Made by a program: the position numbers and the translations under genes
Shown here: piece after piece, positions 45,928-58,440 of the stretch
Position numbering within the stretch: position 1 is the stretch's first letter
Layout of the letters: the number at the start of each line of letters is the position of its first letter
Source of the DNA: Sipunculus nudus
Lineage: Eukaryota > Annelida > Sipuncula > Golfingiida > Sipunculidae
Length of the DNA stretch: 64,000 nt
NCBI GenBank assembly: GCA_026874595.1
Contig: CM049316.1
Location: 29,061,339 to 29,125,338 of the forward strand
Direction: 5' to 3'
Notes under the pieces: generated by a model
Database searches by the model: none
Told to the model about the DNA's origin: nothing
Seen by the model: the letters and a program-made list of their open reading frames with translations, nothing else

Positions 45928-46001
<74 letters not shown>
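45928..46001. repeat. (TA)n microsatellite
   Basis: About 37 TA units. Confidence 0.98.
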
Positions 46002-46003
<2 letters not shown>

Positions 46004-46334
46004 GGATGTTCATTTGAGTGTAAGCAGGGTATACAAACTGTCGGTGACTTTTAATGGGAGTCGTCTGTTTCAGGTTTACAATACGATGTTCATTGGTAAG
46101 CTTCAGTCTTGGTTTCAGTGTACGCGTGCGTGCTTTGTGTTACATGTAGCCCTTCGGTATATTGGATCACGAACAGGAAATATGGTGCGAGTGAGGTATG
46201 TTTTAATTTTTATTTTCGTTATCGGTCGATATACAATACTTGCCAAAATTTTTGCGTCTGTTCTTGAAATAGTGTAAATGTATATGAATAACAGAACATT
46301 TAGTTCATTTTCCATACCCTTAAGTATTACTTAT

Positions 46335-46530
46335 AGTTGCCTATTCACCTAATTTTTGAGAAAAAAATTATGTGATTTCTGGCTTCGACTGTGTTATTAT
46401 TAATGATATAAGGGTTATTTGGGTGGTGAAAAGTTCTTATAAGCCCTTCGTGAAGGATGAATGAACTTATTTATCAACAACATGCTTGTAATCAAAGCAG
46501 TGTTAACAAATGGGAAAAACATGTTATCCA
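46335..46530. repeat. Fragment of the 15314 MITE family
   Basis: Shares GCCTATTCACCTAATTTTTG-like start, GTGATTTCTGGCTT, CCTTCGTGAAGGATG and AGCAGTGTTAACAAATGG-type runs with 15324-15500. Confidence 0.65.
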
Positions 46531-46794
46531 TGGTAATAGGTTGTCTGTGGCAAAGCATTTACTGCCCCCCACCCCCACCCCACCCCCGATTTTGACAGAC
46601 ATGTCCATCAGACCTTACAGTGAAAATATTTATAACATATGCAGGTATGATACCAAATATTACTCATTTTCTTCTTTACTCTTTCTACCATCGATTGGTT
46701 TAACAGGTTTGTCTTACATAAAAGTAATCGTGGGATAAAACCAGGTCGGCAGGGGAAGTGGAGCGGACTACACACACACACACACACACACCCT

Positions 46795-46831
<37 letters not shown>

Positions 46832-47039
46832 CACGTGTAGAGACCTATGTTCAAATTCATTGACAACAAACCAAAAACGGGGCAGATTTGCTCGAATTGC
46901 TTTTTGTGGGGTTATTACGTAAGTAAACAACCTGTGACGCCGTTTCTACATCACACAGGTCTTTACATGTAAACATATTACATACAAAGACGTCTGTGTT
47001 GTAGAAACGGCGTTCACAATGCGTTCTTAAAGCCAGCAA
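46531..47039. other. Microsatellite-bearing spacer
   Basis: Contains a (CA)n then (TA)n tract at 46771-46832 and a pair of inverted short motifs GACGCCGTTTCTAC / GTAGAAACGGCGTTC (46936 and 47001). No gene. Confidence 0.5.
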
Positions 47040-47390
47040 CCCACGTACTTATACGTGATTTCTGGCTACTCTGTGTTCATATCAATGTACTGCATCAATG
47101 AACTTATAAGAACAATTATGAGAAAACGCCTCTGTGACCAATATATGAGATTTTATCATCTATAACAGTTTGTAAACAGGGTAGATGCGCCATTGCTGAC
47201 AAACAAAATAACATGTCACCTAAGGTGGCTGGCTCCATGTATGCGAAAGTTAAATGTTCATTAGTTGCAAAACGCCCTCTGTAAAACTCTGATTAGCCGT
47301 CAGATGTCCTCGTTAAACATGTTTGGACTATTTCGCGAGGAAATAAACAAATCAAACACCTTGTGCCCGAAGGGATTGTCGTTTCTTTTA
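47040..47390. repeat. Second fragment of the 15314 MITE family
   Basis: Shares GTGATTTCTGGCTACTC, AACTTATAAGAAC, GCAAAACGCC and AAATAAACAAATCAAACACCTTGTG-type runs with the family. Confidence 0.55.
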
Positions 47391-48139
47391 ATATTTAAAA
47401 AAAGTAAAAGAGAATATATTTATTTAATGGACGTCAGATATTAAAAAAGGCCCCTTTTATTTAATGTCCACAAGTATATTTTCTTCCTCGGTAAAATTTT
47501 CCGTCATGATGATTCAATGTTGCACCAGTTTTCCCCATGGGCTTCATCATGTCTGGTATACGTTTTATTGATGGTTTCATTACAATGTTTTAATCATACA
47601 ATGTACCACACTTTTCAGTCAACATTATTTTGTCAGTGTTATCTAATATAAACAAGGCGAATTTAATGCCTTGTTCGAGGTTACATGCCTTTGAGTTGTA
47701 CTTGTTACCAGTACTTGCCGACAATGTTTTTCAGACGAAACAAGTACAATTCAAGTAGCGGTCAAGTACAGGCGTCTTTATATTTAATACTTAAAATCTG
47801 CATTTTGTGGAATGCAAGCCTCCGCGACGCTTACAGAACCGTGTGTGCATTTACTCATTCCGTCCACATTCACAGGTTTATCCGTGCATAAGTGAGTGTA
47901 CATTTGTCAATTTTCCTTGATGAAACTCCCGAATCCGGATCATGTAATGGATCCACACCGAAAGGTAATCGTTTCTTCATTGGCCCATTATCGAAATGCC
48001 CTGAAAATTTCATGAGATTACGTTCATGACTGCGTGATTTATATTGTGAACATTACACAAAACATATATATATATATTTATATATATATATATATATGTA
48101 GTCATTTTTGTGATATTCTGTTAATAGTTGGTACATATA
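47391..48139. other. Repeat copy and unassigned sequence
   Basis: 47860-48060 is a third copy of the family at 41640 and 44655, followed by a broken (TA)n tract at 48065-48096. No gene supported. Confidence 0.45.
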
Positions 48140-48877
48140 TTGTTACAGATGTCTGTGTGCAGGGATGTTCCATGTGTTGTTGACATTTGGTTCGTATAGC
48201 ACGCATAGCTCGTTGCCATGACAGCATCGCCTGGCCGAGCCGGGTCGGCCCACGTGGGAACCCTGACACGTACAAACACAGCGTTCTTATTCTAGATGTT
48301 TCCTGAAACGCATGTGTATTGTGTATTATGTTAGATTCTTTGAATTGTTCGGGAAGTGGAAAGTTCTCGGCTTGGGGTGAGAAGTTATAAATAGGGGGCT
48401 TTGTTTTAGAGCCGAGAAGATAGGTGAGAGAATATTCCAGCGGACACAGAAGAGTGGGACCTTTTCTGATACATGCAGCAGTTAGAGATTTTCTTCAAAT
48501 TTATGATGGATCTTATATAGTCTTCAGATTGCCTTCGGATCACTGCCAGGATTTCACTTTTGGATTACAGTAGACTGATTTTGCGAATGAACTAGACTGT
48601 TATTCTCTGAGAAGATTTATGTGAACTGTTCATCCGGTTTATACATTTTAAAGACTTGTCGCTGTGACAGTGGTATCCAGGTACTGTGCACTTTGTTTCT
48701 TATGCTGTGTGATTGAATTGATTCTTTGTCATACTGTGGTTTTACTGTGAAATTGTATTGATTTAGTGTATTGTAATGTTAGGGTTGTTTTAAGAATAAA
48801 TTATAGTTATTTGTTAACAAAAAAACACTGACATCTTTATTCATTCCCCTAGACATTTCACGCTGCCTAGTGTTACA
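48140..48877 (+). mobile_element. Probable solo LTR
   Basis: A 740-base block that begins near TGTTACAG and ends ...TAGTGTTACA. It has TTATAAATA at about 48389 as a TATA box and AATAAA near 48795, the order found in LTRs. Its middle matches the fragment at 27525-27978. No internal retrotransposon region adjoins it. A 5-base target duplication is not clear, so the exact ends are uncertain. Confidence 0.5.
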
Positions 48878-50108
48878 GAATCTGATTTTTTTTTATCTCC
48901 GTTGCAAAATTTATGTTCGTCACGACTACGTAATCTGTTGATATTAGGTTCTGAAAAAAATATAAAAAGTCTTTACATTATTTGAGAAATTTGTTCCCTT
49001 CTAGTGGAAGCAAGATTGACTTGGTTTGAGTTCTCGAATCCAGGACACAACACTCAAAGTCCAGGTCCTTAAAAAGTGGACTCGAATCTGGACTCGAGTC
49101 CATCATGACTGTCTCTTTTACATTAAATATGAAATGTGAATCAGATTTTTTATGATATCAGGACATACATATCCATTGCTGTGATATAATCGTGTAATCT
49201 TAACCCTCCTGTGTATTGCAACCATTTTATTAGAAAACAAACATATCCTGTTTTGATACTAATGAGACAGGTTATTTATCTAGATAACACATTGAAGTGA
49301 ATTTTGGCTGATGGAGAGTTAGAAAGTAAGACAAATGGTCCTTAAGCAACTCATCTTTTAAGTTTTGCTCCGGGCAGTCATCATACAAATATTTAAATTC
49401 AACCGTATGATGTTTAGATGGTTATAATCCAAACAACAATGTATACCAGAGTTTTGTTGACGCAATTGTAGGCGGACGGACAGACAGACATCCCAAAAAC
49501 AATCCAATCCAAGGTATTCTGCAGTCATATCGTTTGCTAAAAGTACAAACTCAGATTTTTACAATAATTAATCTCAAATATCCCTACATAACGTAATCTG
49601 AACAATCAATATTTTGTAATTTACCTCAGACATAACCGGCGTTCAACAATTATTTTGCGCTAAACAACAGTGCAACGCTAAGAATGGGTCCCCTGACGAG
49701 AGGTTCACTAAGGAGGCTGCGCCACAGGGCTCCATCTGATAAAACGCTACGATATTTTTAGTGTGTTCCCACTGATGCAATTTTTTTTATATTTAAAGCC
49801 TGTTCCACGGTTGGGTGCTATTGAAATAAGCAATATTTCATGAATTAATGGTTAAAAAAAGAAATGAGACATAACATTATGCCTAAATAACAGAATGAAA
49901 CAAAAACCACACCATGCAAACTATCTATAGTACATGTAATTATTTAAAACATATAAGAAAAACCTAATTCTTTTTTTAATTTTAGCGCTGATTGTGTTAT
50001 GAAGATTTTTTTTTCATCCATGGCCTTTAGTCACATATCAGCTATATTGTCAGTCTCTGTGATAATGTGTAAGTTTAGGAGAATAATCAACTATTTTTAT
50101 GGGCACAG
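48878..50108. other. No gene recognised
   Basis: Contains a GACTCGAGTCC-type inverted repeat near 49021-49104 (possible hAT-like relic) and a GGCGGACGGACAGACAGACA motif at 49471. AT-rich otherwise. Confidence 0.35.
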
Positions 50109-50478
50109 AACAGAACAGAAGTTTATTCAGTAAAAAGGCCTCAGGCCCAAACTTCCAAACATTTCAACAATAAATCAATCAAATAATTGCATCAATAGAA
50201 CATAAAGTAGCAGTTTAATTATTAATTTATATTTAATGTCACTAACACTTATAACATAACTGCATATCTTAATGCAAAATGTTTCTGTATTTCATTGGGC
50301 ACCCTCTATTGAAACCGACTGTACAGTGAGAGCAGGTTTTGCCGGTCAAATGATATCCGCATAAAAGGTGCACGTTGGTTTCACATTTGTACAGAATTAA
50401 ATGCGAGCGACATAGCCAGAGGGTCTTTCGTTTGAGCCTTTCACGAATGTGGTTATAAGACATCAGATACAGCATCAA
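50109..50478 (-). mobile_element. Probable LINE 3' end
   Basis: Read on the minus strand, a 69-codon frame (stop at 50269) rich in Cys and His (LWLCRSHLILYKC, GKTCSHC) is followed by about 160 bases of untranslated sequence. It ends GGCCTGAGGCC, AATAAACTTCTG and TTCTGTTCTG. A terminal short tandem repeat after a short 3' UTR is typical of CR1-like LINEs. No reverse transcriptase is present, so the copy is severely 5'-truncated. The frame itself is not a recognised domain. Confidence 0.45.
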
Positions 50479-52322
50479 ATGTAACTTTGCTCATTATGAT
50501 TGTAGGGGACAAAGATATGACAAGATAGGCGATCTGCTACCATTAACTTTCAAACCTTGAAGCGTCAGTGTCAATATCATTGTTAGCATCTTTTCTAATT
50601 AGAGATGAGCCCTCATAACTGACTCACCTGTACTTCATACTTGTGTGCGACGGAGTATTAGCATCATTGCTGCCAATGTTTTGATTCAGATATCATTATT
50701 TACGATTAAAGACTTAGGTTACCCCTCATTTCAGGTTACCCCTCGGTAACCTGAAATCAATTTCAGGTTAGCAGCGGGAATAGCCTGAACGTAATTTCCG
50801 GTTACCCCCGCACAGTTCAGATTACACCTTTTTTATTTAACCAAGAAGCAAATGTTTATGCTTTAAGTTCATGATATTGAAATAAACCACGTGAAAGATT
50901 CAATCCATGAAAAATAAAGTTGTTGCAAAATGTTAATAATACTAATGATCATATTACTATTGACTCAAACACTTCATCTGAGCGCATCACTTTACATGCA
51001 AACATAATGAAAACCAAGGTTCAACCTTATCTGACCAATACAGAAGAAAGAAATCAATAGGTATTGTAAGCAAATAAACATAAGAAACAGATGTTTTAAG
51101 AGGGTAATCTATAACCGTAGGAATAATATGAAATCTATATCAAGTTACTGTTACTATTTCAAAGTGTATTAACTACATTTTTATCTTATGTCCCTTTTTT
51201 GGAATTTGAATTTTAAAAATCTTGGCATGAGCAATAAATGATATTCTCTTTATTACGACTAAGGATATGCTGATATTAATTATGACAGTCGGCAGGGTCA
51301 GATAATCGATACCTATACCAGAGAATATCTCAACTCCACAAGCGGGATAGCTATAAAGATTTGGAAAAACGCTGCGTAAAAAAAAGGTAATTTCTTCAAG
51401 AAATCCCATAACTCCTTGGATCCGCCCCTTGGTATAGGAAAATAGAAACCACAGTTGAGGACGAATAAAGCAGCTGGTATGCGACTATTAACGACGGTAT
51501 ACGTTGCAAACATATACGTTTTAATTAATGTTACTTGGGAAAATAAATATTTTATTATAATGGCAGTTTGGCAACGCCTTTTAGGTATCTCACTTACAAT
51601 AAACTAAGCTAACAGTTAATATGTTTGCTTTCTCTAAAACACAAACCACACCTGAAAAAAAAATTAGTTTAAAATCCGTATATAACGGTGGCTCGTATAG
51701 CCCACAAAGAAAAAAATATTTTTAGTATATCCTTCTCGATAGATTTAGTATCTCCTTCGCGATAATTATCGCGTGCCATTGCATTAGTATGCCATGCTAG
51801 ATAAAACATCGAAAAGAACGTCTGTTGTGTGTAGTTTTCCTCGCCCGTCTATTGCAACGTTATTGCAATTTATATTGGTTGTGTGTATTCTTATTATGTG
51901 TGCATTTACACTGAATGCTTTGAGGTTAATTATTTCTACATAGTGTATACGGTTGTGTCACTCTGTGTAAATTTTCATATGGATTTTTGCAAACATACTT
52001 TTCCATAACTTGGGATCATAATATAACTAAAAATCGTTGTTTGCATTTGATCTTCTCCCTCTTGGATAAATGTCGGCCATATTAAAAACAGGGTTATATA
52101 ATACTCAAAAACCGTATTTTTAGACAGGGGAAGGCAAGAATATTTTGATAATCCTCAATAGAAATTTTTTCTTTGTTGATTCTAGGGTAATTTTATCTGT
52201 AAAATAGTAACAGTATAGGATATGACCGCTCTGATGGACCAAAAAATCCTTATTGGAAGCTGCTGCTCGTGCATAGGTCATGTCAGTGTGTGGTGTTCAA
52301 TCCCCGCCCTGGTTTATCTAAC
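50479..52322. other. No gene recognised; palindromic GGTTACC cluster
   Basis: At 50717-50825 GGTTACC/GGTAACC and TTTCAGGTTA motifs recur in both orientations. A GGATCCGCCCC motif at 51419 belongs to the GGCGGATCC repeat family. Remainder unassigned. Confidence 0.4.
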
Positions 52323-53060
52323 TAAAGCTGCGTTTACCGGGCGCGCGGAATGCGATACGCGGTATGCGGTATAAGAGGTATGCGACAAAGATTCTTTTCG
52401 CTCTAGTTTTTTTAGCATAAAGCGTTTATCGGGCCATCGGTATACGGCATGAGACACGCGGTAAAATGGAATTTTATGAATCGCGCCAGGTAGCGATAAG
52501 AGCCCTGTCTCGCGACATTTGCGTGGGAACTCCTTAATATTACGTCAGGAAACCAGGATGGGCATCCCTGTGTTTACAGCACGTGCATGAAGCAAAGCAT
52601 GCTGAAGACACTAATGATGTTCATTGATGGTGATGTGGAGAGATTGGTAGAATTTATGAATGAAAGACGATTTACTGTTTATACGATGCCGTCTCTCTCT
52701 ATCACAATGACTTTTAAATGATTAACAACGTGTGACAATGGAAATGCGAGACGTAGAGGGAAAGTAACTTTAAATACGTCGAGCGACATATTCATTATTT
52801 TCAGATAAATACAGATTCGAGCATGCCTTCAATTCTTCAATACTCACTTTGGTAAGTTATACAAAATTTACCAAATGGAACCTAAATTTCTTGGTTTGGA
52901 CATATTTATTTAACAGGATTGTATAGTAGCCAATGTAATTGTTCAGAAAGGACTAAAAGTCGCGCCCGCGTCGCATATAGAAACAGACCGCAAACGCGTC
53001 GCGGCTCATATTCGCCTTCGCCTACACTCTCGCGTTCGTGCAAGTGGAAACGTAGCTTTA
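52323..53060. mobile_element. CpG-rich MITE, 738 bp
   Basis: The ends TAAAGCTGCGTTTACC and TAAAGCTACGTTTCCA (complement of the right end) are inverted repeats differing at two or three bases. CGCG-rich subterminal sequence on both sides (ATACGCGGTATGCGG on the left). No transposase frame. Superfamily uncertain; PIF/Harbinger is one possibility. Confidence 0.7.
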
Positions 53061-54479
53061 AAGTCACATTCAGATCGCCAACACATTATCCCCAGAAAAC
53101 TGAATAGAACACATGTATATCCATTCCTTTCTACTCAAAAGTGATTTTTAATTAATCTTAATGATTTGATCGAATAGACACATTACCAATCGTCAATAAT
53201 TGTCACCCCGACCCGAAGTAGGCCTAAATCTATATGCATAGGCAAAAACCAGTAGAAACTGTTGCTTTGTATTTTGAAAAAAAATAATAACATTTGACTT
53301 GTGACCTGGGCTAGCTTGCTTGTGTGTTATTGATAAAAAATTTAAGCCACTTTTAATGCACAACACAATGCAGAACAGCATAAGAACAGCCATGAAATCT
53401 ATTTGTAAAGTAGCTTTACCTAGTTTTTGTGCCTGTGTAGAGCCTGTATATATATGTATTGATTGAGAAGAATAGAATGTCCAATAACAAAATTACAGAC
53501 TTCCTCACTGAATCTCAGAGAGAGTAGGCCTAAGTTTTTTCACCTGGTTTATAGGCTTGTATGCAGTAAACCATGGTCATTGGTTATTTGTGTATCTTTA
53601 CATTTTTTCTATATTCACATGTATCGATGTAATTAACATGACCCTAAACTTGTCGAAAGATAATACATTTTTTTAATCCATTCACCTTGGGAGGGGCTTC
53701 CCACTCTCTGGTTCTTGAGCCCCCCCCCCCCCCCCCCCCCCCCACTCTTGCTAAAATCCAGCGTAGGCCCTTGCGGAGAGCAATACCGTAGCCTCCCCCT
53801 TGAGATATGAACATCCTTAGACAAAAAAAAAGAAACGTTGGCAGTATTTGCATGAAAGTTCAGTTTGACTGGTGATTATCACTCAGTTACCCTTAAGCCG
53901 CGTAAATAAAAGCTTCTGTGATTAGAGCTTATATCATGAGAATAATACCCACAAAATTTCTATTTATAGAAAGTATTTTAAAAAATTTCCACACCTTGGG
54001 AGGGGGATTCACCTTCCGACATCCTCCACCCTCGTTATGCTTCACTATGACAAAGCGTTTACTACCCCCCTCCCCCAGACTTTGCTCAGGCTACGGAGCG
54101 AATTGATATTTTTCTGCAAACCTTTGGGAATTCACATACGGAAGTAATGGCATCCAATCAGGAGGAGATGTACACGACTCAGAAGGCTCATAAGCTTGAA
54201 CTTTGGTGGTGACTCAAGTCAAACGCGTGAACACACTGCAACGGCCATCCTTTCTTATTACCTCAATACCGTTGTTTACAGGAGATTATCTGAACATTAG
54301 TGTACGAGTGATAAATTAACACAAAAGAATGCATGTGAGTTTACAAACCAAAATGTAAATCCATAGCTACAAGTAAGCTTTCCCTGAGTAACCGGTGTCA
54401 ACAATGTTTTTGTTCTTGCGAACAGAAATTCAACAAACATGGAGATAGGTTTACCACGGTCGGCTCTGCAGGATTCATG
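53061..54479. other. No gene; poly-C repeat pieces
   Basis: A 24-base C-run at 53719-53742 and related CACCTTGGGAGGGG motifs at 53685 and 53991 mark two copies of a C-rich repeat. No exon supported. Confidence 0.4.
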
Positions 54480-54725
54480 GGAAGGTCGTGTCTCACAAAC
54501 GAGTGCGCTTTTCGGGGGTTCCTTGGTGGTATGACCCAGCAACTGGGACGATTACGCACCCAGGAACCACAGGTGCAGTGGTCACCGGGCCTGGTTATAA
54601 AATGGGAGGAAGCATGTGATACCGCCTTTTCACGTAGTTCGACACCGAAATAGAATTCGGCAGATGTACATATACGTATTCAAGTTAGTATTAAAAAATG
54701 GAGTCGGACACCTCCAAAGAAAAAT
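54480..54725 (+). repeat. Dispersed repeat, same family as 17345
   Basis: Shares ACGAGTGCGCTTTTCGGGG-like, GGTATGACCCAGCAA-, GCACCCAGGA-, GATGTACATATA- and ACACCTCCAAA-type runs with 17360-17600 in the same orientation. Confidence 0.7.
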
Positions 54726-55697
54726 TAAATAAAAAAGGATGGATTTACCAATATTGGCCGAAGTAAAACGGATTTTTTCTTCGCACATATTAGGTGTTAT
54801 TAGAAAGGACGCAAACAAATCTAATGATTGGTCTGGTTTAAGTGATAGCGTACATGTAGGCGTGAGGCGCTATATAACAAATGACGCAAAATATGTGCTC
54901 CCTCATCGAGCCTTATCGGGCAGTCATCCCTACAAAATGTAATGTCATGATGTCACTCTGACGCTGGTCGGAGACTCTCTATTGTCAGAGGGCCGAAATG
55001 GCACTAACAGAAACCAAAAAATCCAAAATAAGACTCAAAATGTTGGATTCATTGCGAGAGGTTTTTTTTATATACCTTTATAAATTAATGTGTGATATAA
55101 AATGTTTGACAAAATCAGGGAACAACTTGATGATAAAATTATTCATAGGTTAAACAGGTAGAAGAAAATCATACCAAAACAAAATTCATGGCAAAAAAAG
55201 AAAGAAAAAAAATTGTTCAAGTGCTCAAATGTGACGCCCCGGTGCCTTAGAAACCATCCTTTTTAACCTTATATGAAAGTAATTTATTAGAATGTTTAAA
55301 ATAACAATTTTATTCCCATTATTTAAAAGTATATAAAGCTATTATTATTTTTATCTGCTGTTGTAAAACACATTGTCTATTCTAGGGAAATGTACAATGT
55401 CTTACCTTGTCTCTGGTCTACAGCCTTCTGTTGGAGAAAGGACTCGCTGAATTTACCAGCTCAACACATGTATTTTTACTTATATATGTAAAGAAAAACC
55501 ACACCCAACAGACCAAGCGCCTTCAGCAGGTTATAGGCCCGCCTATTATTACAGAAAACTGTCAATCACACGTCAAGTGAGATATCAATTCTTGGACATA
55601 TGTCACTACACAGTGAGGTGGGCTATCTGTTTGTGTGAACAAGACTTACAATTGGTCGGATACTGAAAACACACGTCGTGTCTTTGTCCAGTGGATC

Positions 55698-55701
<4 letters not shown>
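54726..55701. other. No gene recognised
   Basis: A minus-strand AACAG ... ACAAG|GTAAGA arrangement at 55398-55430 could be a tiny non-coding exon, but nothing joins to it. Confidence 0.25.

Positions 55702-55762
<61 letters not shown>
55702..55762. repeat. (TA)n microsatellite
   Basis: About 30 TA units. Confidence 0.98.
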
Positions 55763-55764
<2 letters not shown>

Positions 55765-57258
55765 CTATTAAGTTTTAGGGCTGATCTGAGATAAACCAGC
55801 GGATTCAGTAATACTGTTTTCTCCTTGGGGGAGTTACTCGCTCAAATCAGTCCCACTCTTAATTAAACTGAAACAGTGCCTTGAAATATGGTATGTATAA
55901 AAATCAGATAATAATAATTATACAAAGTCCATTAATAAGTACTATTGTGTATTATATCAACCATTTCATGTGTTACAGTACAGAAACCGACGAACCACCC
56001 AAATGTGATATAAAATCATAAATGCCTTTCATAATGTTCTAATCGTCAGTTCTCTGTATTCTTTCTTCGCCCGCCCCCAGCGTCATCACGCCCAGTTCAC
56101 ATCCTATTTTACGTATAACTAGGCATATGAACCTGTTTGTTACGTCGATTTGTGAATTAAGGATATCCGCTACTGCTGGCGGTGTGGTATTAAATTTAAG
56201 CCCGCTCACCTGATGAACTAATTACCTCCATCAGCGTTGATGGCCAATGTTCATATGGTCAATGTAGTCAGCGTTCCTTGCGTCAAGTAATGAGTAATTA
56301 ATTGCCTCCGCCAGGAGGGTATGTCTTCCTCCCCGTTCATTTACTTTCTTGTGTGTGCGTGTTTGTGTATATGTTCACAAGATAACTCACTCGATCATCC
56401 ACGTAATATTGTATAAGTATGAGGCCATTTTCAGGTATATGTCTCTTTTTGAGACGGCAGAGATTCCATTGACGTTAATGTTAATACAAAAAATAAATTA
56501 TTGATAAGTTCTGAGTTGGCAAAACTTAATCTTCATATGGTTGATTACTCATTCTTCCAGCCTAGATTATACGGTTCTTAACGGTATCTGAAGCCCTAGT
56601 GTCACCACGCGCCGCATTCTCCACACAGATGATCTGTCTATGAATGTCAAGGATAAATCTCCTGCCCACATTCATGCGCAAGGAACGCATATACGCAGAA
56701 ATCGAGCTAATTTGCCTCAGAACATTGCAAAAATTAAGTACATTGAGCAAATATAGAACATGCGTCAACAACATCCATTGCAAATATAACCAACTAAAGG
56801 TGTTTGTTCGTGAAACTTGTTTGATATATTACGCTCAACCTGTGGATCTATATTGCGGTGTAATCTGTGACGCGGTTTTGTAAATATAAACTTAAACTGA
56901 TGCACGAGCTTCCTTGGAAACTTAACGTGACAAAACTGTTTCCGAAATTGTTGAACATGTGAATGCAGGATGACAGTGCAGAGATACTTGATGTGGCCAT
57001 TTCAACATTATGCAAAAACATTACCTGGATGATTTAGGGGATTAACTATTATTGCATGCCGACATAAGGATCTAGTGCCAAGGGACCTCGAGTCACATGT
57101 TGTCCACATATATACTGATCATCCAAGTGGATCAGTGACTAGTGTCATTGTCAGCAGGGTTTGTCAATAGGCACAATAACCCTGATCTTAACACTGCGCT
57201 AAAGGTTGTACGCGCAGAGTTGATACTTTGCGGTAATTAATTATGGAAGGCGTCCTAT
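55763..57258. other. No gene recognised
   Basis: Overlapping short frames on both strands at 56560-56880 show no domain and no splice context. Confidence 0.3.
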
Positions 57259-57259
57259 G

Positions 57260-57344
57260 ATTCACTACGCTTTTGAAAACAGTTCGCCCTGTCAAAATGA
57301 AAGGCTGGGCCGAACTGGTTTCATAAGTCCGAAGCGTAGTGAAT
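57260..57344. mobile_element. Short MITE, same family as 30860
   Basis: 85 bases with ends ATTCACTACGC and the complement GCGTAGTGAAT; internal GAAAACAGTTCG / CGAACTGGTTTC pairing makes a near-complete hairpin. Matches the terminal sequence of the 30860-31072 element. Confidence 0.7.
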
Positions 57345-58259
57345 GCGTCTACTCCATGCGATACAAATTGATATTCAACCTTTGATAGATACATCAGTGG
57401 CGGATCCAGGGAGGTACCGAGAGCAGGGTGGCGCCATCTGCATGTGTGTGACTACCTACATATATGTCTCTAAATCTGACTTCTAAGTTCTTCGAAAATA
57501 ACTCATCTAAAAGGACATTTGATATAAAAGATAGAACAAAAGGGATGGTATTCCTGTCTGTCTTATTGACGGCATTATTGGAAAGAGTGGACTGTCTTCT
57601 CTGTCACAAAGTACGTACTTCAGCCTTTATTTCTGTATAATTGTTTATGATATAGTTCTAAAAATGGGCCGTTCATTCCAAATTCATACAATTTTACAAA
57701 CATACAACAGTGTCAGATTCTATGCTTAGTCTTGCTACGGTCCGAATAGCAGGCAAATACTTTTGACGTATTGACGTATTCCGGAGTATTTGATGTTTTT
57801 TTTCAATTATTCCTTAAATGATTTTTTTTTTCAAATAATTTATGTAGATCCTGGGTTGTCTGATACATCTGTAATTGTTTGGACAGTTTTTACTTTTTGA
57901 TGATTTTATTCAAGACTGTTACGATAAGGCTGTTTTTCAACAGCTAGTACTTCTGTTTTAAATGTTATTTTGGAAAGATGAAATATGTGTGTTGATAACA
58001 CTTAACCTAAAATTTTGTTTTTTGGGATTTTTGCCTGCATTTGCAGCCTTAACATTATTTAATGATGGAATAAAATCTTTTACTAAGGAAGGATTTTAAG
58101 GGGCTGTATTTGAGCGATCATCTCAATTTCACTGATCCAACTCAAGGTAGTAGACAAGATGTAAAAATAAATTAGATTTTTTATCATTTAATTTAAAACC
58201 TTATTTGTTTTACATGGATGGTACAAATAATTATTATAACTAATCAAGACCATATCCAT
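57345..58259. other. No gene recognised
   Basis: Includes a GGCGGATCCAGG repeat piece at 57397. AT-rich elsewhere. Confidence 0.35.
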
Positions 58260-58440
58260 GGCTCAGGTGGTGGCGTTTGGTAGTGTCTAGAGGTGGAGAA
58301 ACCCGGAGAACCCGAAGAAAACCACCGGTCTTGAACGGGCAATCACAACCCACTCTCATAGCCATGGCAGAGAACGAACCCGGGTCTCCAGAGGAGAGAG
58401 CCGGGCGTTTTACCCCTCAAGTGTCAAGGCGATAACGGGA
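58260..58440. repeat. SINE-like dispersed repeat
   Basis: Contains AACCCGGAGAACCCGAAGAA and, on the minus strand, CCCGGGTTCGTTCTC, which loosely resembles a tRNA B-box. I recall similar GGAGAAAACCACC repeats in several invertebrates; not checked. Confidence 0.35.

Noticed and set aside
56562-56883. Overlapping frames on both strands
   Set aside because: No domain, no splice context, composition ordinary for AT-rich spacer.
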